A stretch of DNA of 64,000 bases. Source: Cupriavidus basilensis (GTDB lineage: Bacteria; Pseudomonadota; Gammaproteobacteria; Burkholderiales; Burkholderiaceae). Positions 19,954 through 29,633 of the stretch are shown here, one piece after another. Made by a program: the position numbers and the translations under genes. Each line of letters begins with the position of its first letter. The first letter of the stretch is position 1. Under the pieces are notes generated by a model. It had not been told where the DNA came from. It was given only the letters and a program-made list of their open reading frames with translations, and did no database searches. Location: the NCBI RefSeq assembly GCF_000876015.1, contig NZ_BBQM01000010.1, forward strand, positions 1-64,000, in the 5' to 3' direction.

Positions 19954-20718
19954 ATGCTCGACGAACTTCGCTACTTCCTCACCGCGGTCGGCTATTTCAC
20001 GCGCGTGCCGGTGCCGCGCTGGGTCGGCTTCGCGCCGCACTACCTGAACGCGGCGGCGCGCTATTTCCCGCTGGTGGGGCTGCTGGTGGGCGCGCTCGGC
20101 GCGCTGGCGAGCTGGGGCGCGCTGCAATGGTGGCCGCCCGGCGTGGCGCTGCTGCTCGGCATGGCGGTGACGCTGCTGGCCACCGGCGCCTTCCACGAAG
20201 ACGGGCTGGCCGATTGCGTGGATGCCTTCGGCGGCGGCTACCGGGCCGAGGACGTGCTGCGCATCATGCACGACTCGCGCATCGGCGCGTTCGGCGCCAT
20301 CGCGCTGGTGGTGGCGCTGCTGCTCAAGTGGCAGCTGCTGCTGGCCATCGCCATGCGCGGCGGCACCGCGGACCTGCTGCTGGTGCTGGTGGCCGCGCAC
20401 GGCGCCAGCCGCGCGCTCGCGGCGAGCTATCTCGCCACGCTCGACTACGTGCGCCCCGAAGGCAAGGCCAAGCCGGTGGCGCAGCGCCTGTCCGGCTTCG
20501 GCCTGGCCTTCGCGCTGCTGTGCGGCGCGCTGCCGCTGCTGCTGGTGTCGCCCGCGTTCGCCGGCGCCGCGCTGGCCGCGCTGGCGCTGCTGCGCTGGCC
20601 GCTGGGCCGCTACTTCGTGCGGCGCATCGGCGGCTATACCGGCGACTGCCTCGGCATGGCGCAGCAACTGGCCGAACTGCTGATCTACCTCGTGGCGGCG
20701 GCATGGACCTGGTCCTGA
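19954..20718 (+). CDS. cobS: adenosylcobinamide-GDP ribazoletransferase CobS
   Basis: 254 residues, integral membrane. FLTAVGYFTRVPVP at the N-terminus, RYFPLVGLLVGAL, and FHEDGLADCVDAFGGGY with the acidic metal-binding residues are typical. It joins alpha-ribazole phosphate to adenosylcobinamide-GDP in the last step of the nucleotide loop pathway. The end overlaps cobC by 16 nt. Confidence 0.95.
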   Translation: MLDELRYFLTAVGYFTRVPVPRWVGFAPHYLNAAARYFPLVGLLVGALGALASWGALQWWPPGVALLLGMAVTLLATGAFHEDGLADCVDAFGGGYRAEDVLRIMHDSRIGAFGAIALVVALLLKWQLLLAIAMRGGTADLLLVLVAAHGASRALAASYLATLDYVRPEGKAKPVAQRLSGFGLAFALLCGALPLLLVSPAFAGAALAALALLRWPLGRYFVRRIGGYTGDCLGMAQQLAELLIYLVAAAWTWS

Positions 20719-21278
20719 TCCGCCACGCGCAGCCGCAGGTGGCGCCGGGCCTGTGCTACGGCGCGCTCGACCTCGCGCTGGCCGAGCCGGTCGCGCCCGC
20801 GCCGGCGCGCATGCTGGCCGCGCTCGATGGGCTGGCCCCGCGGCGCATCCTGTGCAGCACGCAGCAGCGCGCGCGGGCGACCGCGGCGCTGCTGGCCGCG
20901 GGCCATGCGCTCGTGCCCGAGCCCGACGCGCGCCTGCGCGAGCTGGATTTCGGCAACTGGGAAGGGCTGGCCTGGGACGCGGTGCCGCGCGCGGAGCTGG
21001 ACGCCTGGGCCGCCGACCTGCTGCACGCGGCGCCGCACGGCGGCGAGAGCGCGGCCGCGGCGCTGGCGCGCGTGGCGGCCTGGGCCGATGCGCTGCCGGC
21101 GGATTCGGGCGATTGCCTGTGGGTGGTCACGCACGCCGGGCCGATGCGCATGCTGGCCGCGCACTGGCTCGGCGTGCCGCTGGCCACCACGCTGGGCTGG
21201 GATCTGGCGTTCGGCGCCAGTTGCCGCTTCGCGCTGGGCGGCGGCGCGAAGCGGCTGCGCTGGTGGAACCGGATCTGA
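20703..21278 (+). CDS. cobC: CobC, alpha-ribazole phosphatase (histidine phosphatase family)
   Basis: 191 residues. The catalytic motif LIRHAQP is at the N-terminus, LRELDFGNWEGLAWD marks the CobC/PhpB type, and WVVTHAGPMRML holds the second histidine. It removes the phosphate from alpha-ribazole or adenosylcobalamin 5'-phosphate. The start lies inside cobS. It ends 15 nt before the stop of the convergent btuF. Confidence 0.9.
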   Translation: MDLVLIRHAQPQVAPGLCYGALDLALAEPVAPAPARMLAALDGLAPRRILCSTQQRARATAALLAAGHALVPEPDARLRELDFGNWEGLAWDAVPRAELDAWAADLLHAAPHGGESAAAALARVAAWADALPADSGDCLWVVTHAGPMRMLAAHWLGVPLATTLGWDLAFGASCRFALGGGAKRLRWWNRI

Positions 21279-21293
21279 CGATCCGTCTCGGCG

Positions 21294-22214
21294 CTACTGC
21301 GCGGGCCGCCTGGCGCGCGCTTCGTCGAGGTCCTTGCAGATGATCTCCGCCCCGCGCGCCAGGCGCGGGCCGGCGCGGTTGACGAGGTCGCCGTCGATCG
21401 CGTACAGGTTGCCGCGCGCCACCGCCGTGACCTGCTTCCAGCGCTCCCACATGGCGAAGTCCGGCAGCGGGCGGTCGGCGCGCGTGGCGCCCATGCTCGC
21501 GGTCATCATGACTTCGGGATTGCCGGCCACCACCGACTCCACCGAGACCGTCGGCACCAGCAGCGATTCGCTGGCGAACAGGTTGCGCCCGCCGCACAGC
21601 GCCAGCACGTCGCTGATCAGGTGCTGGCCGTTGAGCGTCATCAGCGGCTGCTGCCAGACCTGGTAGAACACCGTCACCGGCGCGCGCGCGGCGTAGGTCT
21701 GGCGCAGCTTGTCGATCTGCTGGCGGAAGCTGGCCGCGGCGGCGCCGGCGGCGGGTTCGGTGCCCATCAGCGTGCCGAGCCGCTCGATATTGCCGGGGAT
21801 GCCGTCGAGTTTGCGCGGCTCGCTGAAGAACAGCGGCAGGCCGAGCGCGCGCAGGCGGTCGGTCTGCTTCTGCGCATTGCCGTGGCGCCACACCACGATC
21901 AGGTCCGGCTTGAGCGCGGCGATGCGTTCGAGGTCGAGCGCCTTGTTGTCGCCCACGCGCGGGATCTCGCGCGCCTGCGGCGGATAGTCGCTGTAGCTCA
22001 CCGTGCCGACGATGCGCGCGCCGCCGCCGGCGGCGAACAGCAGCTCGGTGACGTGCGGCGCCAGCGAGATCACGCGCTGCGCGGGCTGCGCCAGCGTGAC
22101 GGTCTGGCCGGCGTCGTCGACCACCGAGACGGTGGCGTGGGCGCCGGCGCACAGCGCACAGCCGAGCAGGACGGAGAGGGAAAGCAGGGCGCGGGTCATC
22201 GGCGGGCGGCTCAT
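21294..22214 (-). CDS. btuF: cobalamin-binding periplasmic protein BtuF
   Basis: 306 residues. The signal peptide is MTRALLSLSVLLGCALCAGAHA, after a short MSRPP extension; ATGs at 22199, 22214 and 22229 are all possible and none has a good ribosome binding site. The mature protein is a class III (BtuF/TroA-like) binding protein: RVISLAPHVTELLFAAGG, VSYSDYP, LKPDLIVVW. It delivers B12 to BtuCD. It is last in the minus-strand cobU-cbiB-cobD operon, apart from its transporter partners on the opposite strand. The start follows the cobD stop by 8 nt, suggesting coupling. Confidence 0.9.
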   Translation of the reverse strand: MSRPPMTRALLSLSVLLGCALCAGAHATVSVVDDAGQTVTLAQPAQRVISLAPHVTELLFAAGGGARIVGTVSYSDYPPQAREIPRVGDNKALDLERIAALKPDLIVVWRHGNAQKQTDRLRALGLPLFFSEPRKLDGIPGNIERLGTLMGTEPAAGAAAASFRQQIDKLRQTYAARAPVTVFYQVWQQPLMTLNGQHLISDVLALCGGRNLFASESLLVPTVSVESVVAGNPEVMMTASMGATRADRPLPDFAMWERWKQVTAVARGNLYAIDGDLVNRAGPRLARGAEIICKDLDEARARRPAQ

Positions 22215-22221
22215 GTGCGGC

Positions 22222-23259
22222 TCATGCATGGGTGGGGTTGGAGGCGTGGCCGCAAGCACTGGCCAGGGCGGCGTCGAGCCGCTGCCAGGCGTCGTCGCGG
22301 GCCGGCGGCAAACCCAGGCGCAGGCTCGGCGGCGCGCCGTTGCCGGGCGCGTCGAACAAGCGCGTCCACACGCCTTGCCGCGCCAGCGCGTCGTGCAGCC
22401 GCGCGGCATCGGCGTGCGGCACCCAGCTGAACAACGCATGGCTCGCGGGCGCCAGCCCGTGCGCGCGCAGCAGCGCCGCCAGGCGCTCGCCGGACTGGCA
22501 CAGCCGCGCGCGCGTGGCGTCCTGCCAGGCCGTGTCGGCCAGCGCCAGGCGCGCCACCGCGCGCGCCGGGCCGGCCACGGTCCAGTGGCCGAGATGCGCC
22601 GACAGCGCGGCCAGCAGCGCGGGTTCGGCCAGCACGAAGCCGCAGCGCACGCCGGCCAGCCCGTAGAACTTGCCGAGCGAGCGCAGCACCGCCAGCCCGG
22701 GCCGGTGCGCGTGCGCCGCCAGCGACAGCGCGGGCGTGCAGTCCATGAACGCTTCGTCGAGCAGCAGCGTGCCGCCGCGCGCGGCCAGCTGCGCGTGCCA
22801 GCGCAGCAGCGTGTCCGGCGCCAGCGTGCGCGCGGTCGGGTTGTTGGGGTTGACCACCACGAGGTGGTCGAGCCGCGCGGGCAGGTCCGGCCGCGCGAAG
22901 TCCGCCTCGGCCAGCGCCACCACCTCGTGGCCGGCGCGCGCGAAGGCGGGCGCGTATTCGCTGTAGCCCTGCGCGGCCACGCCGGTGCGGCCCGGCCGCA
23001 GCAGCAGCGGCAGCGCGCGGATGGCGGCCTGCGAGCCGGCCACCGGCAGCGCGTGCGCGGCGCCGCAGGCCCGCGCGGCCAGCGCGGCGAGGCCGTCGTC
23101 GTCCTGCGGCAGGCGCTGCCAGGCGTCGGCGGGCAGCGCCGGCACCGGATAGCCGTCGGGGTTGATGCCGGTGGAGAGGTCGAGCCAGCCGGCGGCGGGC
23201 CGGCCGTAGCGGCGCTCGGCGGCGAGCAGGTCGCCGCCGTGGCGGATGGGCATGGTCAT
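22222..23259 (-). CDS. cobD: threonine-phosphate decarboxylase CobD (CobC-type aminotransferase fold)
   Basis: 345 residues, fold type I PLP enzyme. Motifs are [13 protein letters not shown] at the start, [16 protein letters not shown], and the PLP lysine in [13 protein letters not shown]. It makes (R)-1-amino-2-propanol phosphate, the linker attached by CbiB. Pseudomonas nomenclature calls this gene cobC, which should not be confused with the phosphatase here. The ATG at 23259 overlaps the cbiB stop (ATGA). Confidence 0.9.
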   Translation of the reverse strand: MTMPIRHGGDLLAAERRYGRPAAGWLDLSTGINPDGYPVPALPADAWQRLPQDDDGLAALAARACGAAHALPVAGSQAAIRALPLLLRPGRTGVAAQGYSEYAPAFARAGHEVVALAEADFARPDLPARLDHLVVVNPNNPTARTLAPDTLLRWHAQLAARGGTLLLDEAFMDCTPALSLAAHAHRPGLAVLRSLGKFYGLAGVRCGFVLAEPALLAALSAHLGHWTVAGPARAVARLALADTAWQDATRARLCQSGERLAALLRAHGLAPASHALFSWVPHADAARLHDALARQGVWTRLFDAPGNGAPPSLRLGLPPARDDAWQRLDAALASACGHASNPTHA

Positions 23260-24227
23260 GCGGGCAAGAAATGAAGGAGGATGGCGCTGGCGGCGGCAAG
23301 GGCCAGCCACAGCCACAAGGTGCGCCGGACCAGCCGCAGGCAGGCCCGCACTTCGGCGCTGCCGGGGGCCGCGCCCGCGCCCAGCGGCGGGCGGTCTTCC
23401 CATTCGCCGTGGTAGCGCGCGGGGCCGCCGAGGGCCACGCCGACCGCGCCGGCACCGGCCGCCATGACCGGCCCGGCGTTGGGGCTGGACCAGGCCGGTG
23501 CCTGCGCGCGCCAGCAGCGCAGCGCCTGCGCGGTGTGGCCGAGCAGCGCGTAGGACAGCGCGGTCAGGCGCGCGGGAATCAGGTTGAGCAGGTCGTCGAG
23601 CCGCGCCGCGGCCCAGCCGAAATACACGAGGCGCGGGGTGCGGTAGCCCCACATCGCGTCGAGCGTGTTGGCCAGGCGGAAGGCGACCACGGCCGGCGCG
23701 CCGCCGAGCAGGAACCAGAACAGCGCGCCGAACACGGCGTCGTTGCCGTTTTCCAGCGCGGACTCGCAGGCGGCGCGCGCCACCGCCTCGGCGTCCGCGT
23801 CGGCGGTGTCGCGCGAGACGATGCGCGCGGTCAGGCGGCGCGCCTCGGCAAGGTCGCCGCGCGCGAGCGCGGTGGCGATCGGCGCGATGTGCTGGTGCAG
23901 GCTGCGCGCGCCGAGCGCGGCGTACAGCGCCAGCGCCTGCAGCAGCCAGGCCAGCGCCACGCTCAGTTGCGCGGCGGCCTGCACCAGCAGGGCGGTGAGC
24001 GCGGCGGGCACCAGCACCATCAGCAGCCACGCGCCGATGCCGGCGATGCGCTGGCGCAGCGGCGCGCCGCCGCGGTTGACGCGCCGCTCGAGCGCGGCGG
24101 CGAGGTTGCCGAAACCGACCAGCGGATGCCAGCGGCGCGGCTCGCCCAGCCACTGGTCCAGCAGCACGCCGGCCACGGCCGCCGCCACGCAGGCGGGCCA
24201 GGTGAAAAGCGCGGACAGTATCAGCAC
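23256..24227 (-). CDS. cbiB: adenosylcobinamide-phosphate synthase CbiB
   Basis: 323 residues with several membrane segments. [55 protein letters not shown] and [21 protein letters not shown] are all family signatures (CobD in Pseudomonas naming). It attaches aminopropanol phosphate to adenosylcobyric acid. I chose a GTG at 24227, which overlaps the cobU stop; no ATG is near, and upstream residues in the frame belong to the shadow of cobU. Confidence 0.9.
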   Translation of the reverse strand: MLILSALFTWPACVAAAVAGVLLDQWLGEPRRWHPLVGFGNLAAALERRVNRGGAPLRQRIAGIGAWLLMVLVPAALTALLVQAAAQLSVALAWLLQALALYAALGARSLHQHIAPIATALARGDLAEARRLTARIVSRDTADADAEAVARAACESALENGNDAVFGALFWFLLGGAPAVVAFRLANTLDAMWGYRTPRLVYFGWAAARLDDLLNLIPARLTALSYALLGHTAQALRCWRAQAPAWSSPNAGPVMAAGAGAVGVALGGPARYHGEWEDRPPLGAGAAPGSAEVRACLRLVRRTLWLWLALAAASAILLHFLPA

Positions 24228-24937
24228 GCCGGATCGGCGCCCTTGACGCTCACGGGAATGCCGGCCACCACCAGCCGCACGCGGTCCGCGGCGGCGGCCA
24301 GCTTCTGGTTGAGGCGGCCCAGTTCGTCGACGTAGAAGCGCGTGATGGCGCCCATCGGCACCACGCCGAAGCCGATCTCGTTGGAGACCAGGATCACGTG
24401 GCCGGGCAGCGTGGGCAGCGCGGCCAGCAGCGCGTCGATTTCCTCGGTGAACGCGGGCGGCGGCGTCACCAGGCCGTGCTCGGGATAGCTGCGCGCGTCG
24501 AGGAACAGCAGGTTGTTGAGCCACAGCGTGACGCAGTCGACCAGGATGCAGCCGTCGCGGGTGGCGTTGGCGTAGAGCGCGTCGGCCAGGTGCAGCGGCG
24601 CTTCCACCAGGCCCCAGTCGACCGGGCGGCGCGCGCGGTGCAGCGCGATGCGCAGCTGCATTTCCTCGTCGGCGCTGTCGTCGTCGTGGCGCGCGGTGGC
24701 GATGTAGGTGACGGGGCCGCCGCAGGCGGCGGCGTGGTCGGTGGCCAACTGCTCGGCGAAATGGCTCTTGCCGGAGCGCGCGCCGCCGAGCACCAGCGTG
24801 AGCTGGCGCGCGGGTCCGGCGGCAGCGGTGGCAGCCTGCGGCGCCGCAGCGGCGCGGGGCGCACGCTCGCCTTGCGGCACGGCGGTGGCCGTGGCGGCGG
24901 GCTCGGTGGCGGTAGCGGTAGCGTTGGCCGGCGTCAT
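24221..24937 (-). CDS. cobU: adenosylcobinamide kinase / GTP guanylyltransferase CobU
   Basis: 238 residues. Walker [16 protein letters not shown] is near residue 51, followed by [22 protein letters not shown] and [11 protein letters not shown]. It phosphorylates adenosylcobinamide and then transfers GMP to it. About 45 N-terminal residues of Thr/Ala/Pro repeats precede the domain, longer than in most CobU. A TACAAT hexamer lies exactly 6 nt before the ATG, so the mRNA may be leaderless. First gene of the minus-strand operon. Confidence 0.93.
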   Translation of the reverse strand: MTPANATATATEPAATATAVPQGERAPRAAAAPQAATAAAGPARQLTLVLGGARSGKSHFAEQLATDHAAACGGPVTYIATARHDDDSADEEMQLRIALHRARRPVDWGLVEAPLHLADALYANATRDGCILVDCVTLWLNNLLFLDARSYPEHGLVTPPPAFTEEIDALLAALPTLPGHVILVSNEIGFGVVPMGAITRFYVDELGRLNQKLAAAADRVRLVVAGIPVSVKGADPAC

Positions 24938-24943
24938 CCGGGT

Positions 24944-24949
24944 ATTGTA
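24944..24949 (-). promoter_or_regulatory. -10-like box of cobU, possible leaderless start
   Basis: On the minus strand TACAAT ends 6 nt before the cobU ATG at 24937. With usual spacing transcription would begin at the A of the start codon. No clear -35 box is visible and there is no Shine-Dalgarno sequence. Confidence 0.5.
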
Positions 24950-25008
24950 GCGGGCGCATCCGGGCTCCGCACGCTCGGCGAGGCCGCCGCCGGCGCGCAG
25001 GCGGGTGC

Positions 25009-25014
25009 GATAAT
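25009..25014 (+). promoter_or_regulatory. -10-like box of cobQ, possible leaderless start
   Basis: GATAAT ends 6 nt before the cobQ ATG at 25021, mirroring the cobU arrangement on the other side of the 83-bp intergenic space. There is no Shine-Dalgarno before the ATG and no obvious -35 box. Confidence 0.5.
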
Positions 25015-25020
25015 CCCGCG

Positions 25021-26565
<1,545 letters not shown>

Positions 26566-26679
26566 ACTCGCACGCGGGCCCGCGCCGCCAGGGCCGGCGG
26601 CATCGGCGTCGCGGGCGGCAGGAGCCGATGCGGCGCCCGATGGCGGCCGCCCTGGAAATCGCTTGCGGAGAGCCCGGAA

Positions 26680-27411
26680 ATGCCCGTAGTCGTGATCGCC
26701 AATCCCAAGGGCGGCGTAGGCAAGACCACGCTGGCCACCAACCTGGCCGGCTATTTTGCCCGCGCCGGCCACGCGGTGATGCTGGGCGACACCGACCGCC
26801 AGCAGTCCTCGCGCGCGTGGCTGGGCCTGCGCCCGCCCACGGCGCCCGCGATCCGTACCTGGGAAATCAGCTCCGACCACATCGCCCGGCCGCCCAAGGG
26901 CACCACGCACGTGGTGCTGGACACGCCGGCCGGCCTGCACGGCTGGCGCTTCAACGAGGTGATGAAGCTGGCCCACCGCGTGGTGGTGCCGCTGCAGCCA
27001 TCCATGTTCGACATCCTCGCCACCCAGGACTTCCTCGCGCGCCTGGCCGACGACAAGCGCGTGCGCCACGGCGACGTGGCGGTGGGCGTGATCGGCATGC
27101 GGGTGGACCTGCGCACGCGCGCGGCCGAGCAGCTGCAGCGCTTCGTGGCGGGGCTCGGGCTGCCGGTGCTCGGTTTCCTGCGCGACACGCAGAACTACGT
27201 GCAACTGGCCGCGCACGGCCTGACGCTGTGGGACGTGGCGCCGTCGCGCGTGGCGCGCGACTGGGAGCAGTGGCAGCCGATCATCGGCTGGCTCGATCCC
27301 GCCGCCGCCAGGGCCAACGGGGCCACCGGGGCCGGCGCGCCGCGGGCGCCGGGCGCGTCGGCGCTGCCCGAGGCCGCGCCCGATGCGGCCAACGATGCCT
27401 CGGCGGCCTAG
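26680..27411 (+). CDS. orphan ParA/MinD-like ATPase
   Basis: 243 residues. A deviant Walker A KGGVGKT is at residues 10-16, with TDRQQSSRAWL and VVLDTPAGL further on. ParA-type ATPases position DNA or protein cargo, but no ParB-like or cargo gene is adjacent. The last 30 residues are Ala/Gly/Pro-rich. GGAGA lies upstream of the ATG. The stop codon overlaps that of the convergent GNAT gene in a shared CTAG at 27408-27411. It may be a cargo-positioning ATPase for something encoded elsewhere. Confidence 0.8.
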   Translation: MPVVVIANPKGGVGKTTLATNLAGYFARAGHAVMLGDTDRQQSSRAWLGLRPPTAPAIRTWEISSDHIARPPKGTTHVVLDTPAGLHGWRFNEVMKLAHRVVVPLQPSMFDILATQDFLARLADDKRVRHGDVAVGVIGMRVDLRTRAAEQLQRFVAGLGLPVLGFLRDTQNYVQLAAHGLTLWDVAPSRVARDWEQWQPIIGWLDPAAARANGATGAGAPRAPGASALPEAAPDAANDASAA

Positions 27412-27968
27412 CCGCCCAGCCGCGCGAGCAGGGCGCCCACGTCGCCCCAGCTGACACGGCGCACGGTCACGATGAGGCCGGCGCCCGGGAACGGGTCCTC
27501 GAACGGCTCGCTCTCGGCGCCGCCCAGCCGCCGGTAGAACTCGCGCGCCTGCGCGTTGGCGTCCAGCACATAGAGAAATAGCGGCTGCCCGGGCCAGCCG
27601 GCGGCGACGCGGCGCGCGCAGGCGGCCAGCAGGCGCTTGCCCACGCCGGTGCCGTGCCATTGCGGCATCACATGCAGGTTGTCCAGGTAGATGCCGAAGG
27701 CCGGCTCGGCCTGCGGCTGCAGGCAGGAAAAGCCCGCCGGCTCGCCGTCCACGCGCGCCAGCGTGACCTCCAGCGGCGCCTCGGCGCCTTCCACCAGCCG
27801 CGCGTGCCAGGTGCGCAGGCGCTGCGCCGGGGCTTCGTGCTCCAGGTAGCCGTCCGGCAGGATGCCGCGGTAGGCGTGCTGCCAGCTGCGCGCGTGGAGC
27901 GAGGCGACCAGCGCCGCGTCGTGCGGGCCGGCCGGGGTCAGTTCGATGGTCCTGTTCATGTCGGTCAT
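27408..27968 (-). CDS. GNAT family N-acetyltransferase
   Basis: 186 residues. The acetyl-CoA-binding motif is present as LHVMPQWHGTGVGKRLLAA (about residues 98-116), with LYVLDANAQAREFYRRLG following. Residues SWQHAYRGILPDGYL at the N-terminus are common in this GNAT subgroup. The substrate is unknown. ATGs at 27968 and 27959 are both possible. It converges on the ParA gene and shares stop-codon bases with it. The 277 bp from here to the PepSY gene hold only its promoter region. Confidence 0.85.
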   Translation of the reverse strand: MTDMNRTIELTPAGPHDAALVASLHARSWQHAYRGILPDGYLEHEAPAQRLRTWHARLVEGAEAPLEVTLARVDGEPAGFSCLQPQAEPAFGIYLDNLHVMPQWHGTGVGKRLLAACARRVAAGWPGQPLFLYVLDANAQAREFYRRLGGAESEPFEDPFPGAGLIVTVRRVSWGDVGALLARLGG

Positions 27969-28131
27969 GGTTTGGCCGGTCCGGTCCAGGGGACCGGCGG
28001 TTCCTGGGGCCGCGCCGGCCCCGGACCGACATTCTGCGCCAACTCGCGCGTCCGCCGGCACCGCCGGCATTGCTGACACCGCTGACATATGGCCGCTACA
28101 CAGCCAATGCACAGCCGCGCGGCCGTCCTGA

Positions 28132-28160
28132 TAGAATCGCGAATCCTTCGCATTCTCATT
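28132..28160 (+). promoter_or_regulatory. candidate -10 box and Fur-like site before the PepSY gene
   Basis: TAGAAT at 28132-28137 resembles a -10 box. Just downstream, 28142-28160 ends in ATTCTCATT, the usual half of a Fur box (AATGAGAAT on the other strand), though the other half is poorly conserved. Iron control of a PepSY-TM gene would be in character. No -35 box is visible. Confidence 0.3.
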
Positions 28161-28245
28161 GTTGCCGGCGGCCTGCCAGGTACTCTTGCCTGCTGTCGCC
28201 GCATGCTGTGCGCCTTACCCACCCCACACACGGATTCCCGTCCTC

Positions 28246-29445
28246 ATGGTCACCGGCCGCCTGCGCGTCGTCATCGTCAAGACCCACCTGTACATCGGCC
28301 TGTCGCTGGGGCTGCTGTTCATCATGCTGGGGCTGACCGGCACCACCATCGCCTGGCGCGACGAGCTCGACGCGCTGATCAATCCCGAACTGCTGACCGC
28401 CACGGCGGACGTGCCGATGCCGCTGGCGCCGGCCACCATCAAGGCCGTCGCCGGACGCCTCGAAGCCGACCCGCGCTATGGCCGGCCGCGCATGCTGATG
28501 CTGCCGTCCTCGCCGCGCGAGGTCTTCGTCGCCTGGTATCCGCTCAAGGGGCCGGGCGGCGAGGGCCGCTCGCGCCAGGTCATGGTCGACCCGGTCACGC
28601 TGGCGGTGAAGGGCGAGCGCATCTGGGGCCAGCCGGGCCTGTCGCGCCCGCTGCTGATGCCCACGCTGTTCCAGTTGCACCACTACCTGCTGTCTGGCGA
28701 GACCGGGCGCACCATCCTCGGCGTGACCGGCATGCTGGTGCTGGTGCTGGTCGTGGCCGGCGTGCTGCTGTGGCTGCCCAAGCCCCGGCCGCGCGCGCTG
28801 CTGCGCGCGTTCCGCATCAGCCACGGCGGCTCGTGGTCGCGCTTCAACTACTCGCTGCACCGCACCGCCGGCATCTTCGCCGCGCCGGTGCTGGCCACGA
28901 TGGCGTTCTCCGGCTGGTACCTGAACCTGCCCAAGTGGGTGACGCCGATCGTGGCCAGCGTGATGACGGTGACGCCGCCGGGCAAGCCGGTCTCGGCGCC
29001 GGCGCCGGCCGGCACGCCGCTGCTGGACATCACGCAGGCGGTCGCCGCCGCGCGCGGCCTGTACCCGGCGGCCGAAGTCACCCGCGTGAGCTTCCCGCGC
29101 AAGCCCGGCGATCCGTTCGAAGTGCGCCTGCGCCAGCCCGGCGAGGTGCGCCGCGACACCGGCGCCACCCGGCTCTGGCTCGACGCCCATACCGGCCAGC
29201 GCGTGGCGGTGCGCGATCCGCTCAAGGCGCCCGCCGGCGACACCTTCCTCAACTGGATGTACCCGCTGCACACCGGCGAGGCGTTCGGGCTGCCCGGGCG
29301 GATCTTCATCTCGGTGTTCGGCCTGGCGCCGCTGGCGTTCGGCCTGACCGGCTTCCTGATCTGGTGGAAGCGGCGGCGCGGCCACCGCAGGCATGTCGCG
29401 CGCACGATGGCGCGGGCGCAGGTCGGCGGGGTCAGGGGCGCCTGA
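28246..29445 (+). CDS. PepSY-associated TM protein (iron-uptake-type membrane reductase family)
   Basis: 399 residues. A first transmembrane segment (HLYIGLSLGLLFIMLGLTGT) leads to a PepSY-containing periplasmic part; further membrane spans follow at GVTGMLVLVLVVAGVLLWLP, around HRTAGIFAAPVLATMAFSGW, and near the C-terminus (VFGLAPLAFGLTGFLIWW). Histidines in the spans (HLY, LHHYLL, LHRTAG, PLHTGE) are placed to bind heme. Such proteins accompany TonB siderophore receptors and are thought to reduce imported ferric complexes. None is adjacent here, so the role is inferred. I chose the ATG at 28246. Confidence 0.85.
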   Translation: MVTGRLRVVIVKTHLYIGLSLGLLFIMLGLTGTTIAWRDELDALINPELLTATADVPMPLAPATIKAVAGRLEADPRYGRPRMLMLPSSPREVFVAWYPLKGPGGEGRSRQVMVDPVTLAVKGERIWGQPGLSRPLLMPTLFQLHHYLLSGETGRTILGVTGMLVLVLVVAGVLLWLPKPRPRALLRAFRISHGGSWSRFNYSLHRTAGIFAAPVLATMAFSGWYLNLPKWVTPIVASVMTVTPPGKPVSAPAPAGTPLLDITQAVAAARGLYPAAEVTRVSFPRKPGDPFEVRLRQPGEVRRDTGATRLWLDAHTGQRVAVRDPLKAPAGDTFLNWMYPLHTGEAFGLPGRIFISVFGLAPLAFGLTGFLIWWKRRRGHRRHVARTMARAQVGGVRGA

Positions 29446-29486
29446 GGCGGGATGCCGACAAAGAAATCCAGGGAATTTTGGCGTTC

Positions 29487-29579
29487 CTGAATAAAATCCG
29501 GTCTCGCTGAATAAAATCCATGTGTGCGATGCACATGGGCCCTCCCCGACGGCGTGTTGTTCGGTGCACTACTGAACAA
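29487..29579. repeat. direct and inverted repeats in the fic promoter region
   Basis: CTGAATAAAATCC occurs at 29487-29499 and again at 29507-29519, 20 bp apart. Then TGTGC-3-GCACA forms a palindrome at about 29523-29535, and TTGTTCGG (29557-29564) faces CTGAACAA (29572-29579) as an imperfect inverted repeat. These are plausible operator elements for the fic gene. A near copy, CTGAATAAAATTCC, lies at about 410-423 near the rcoM stop. Confidence 0.5.
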
Positions 29580-29633
29580 AAGCCTGTCCTACACTGTGAT
29601 TCTGAGAAAAATCATTGTCCAGTGAGGAAAAAC

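Noticed and set aside
22222..23259. Histidinol-phosphate aminotransferase (HisC) for the PLP enzyme in the cob operon
   Set aside because: The fold is shared, but the [13 protein letters not shown] start and the overlap with cbiB mark threonine-phosphate decarboxylase.
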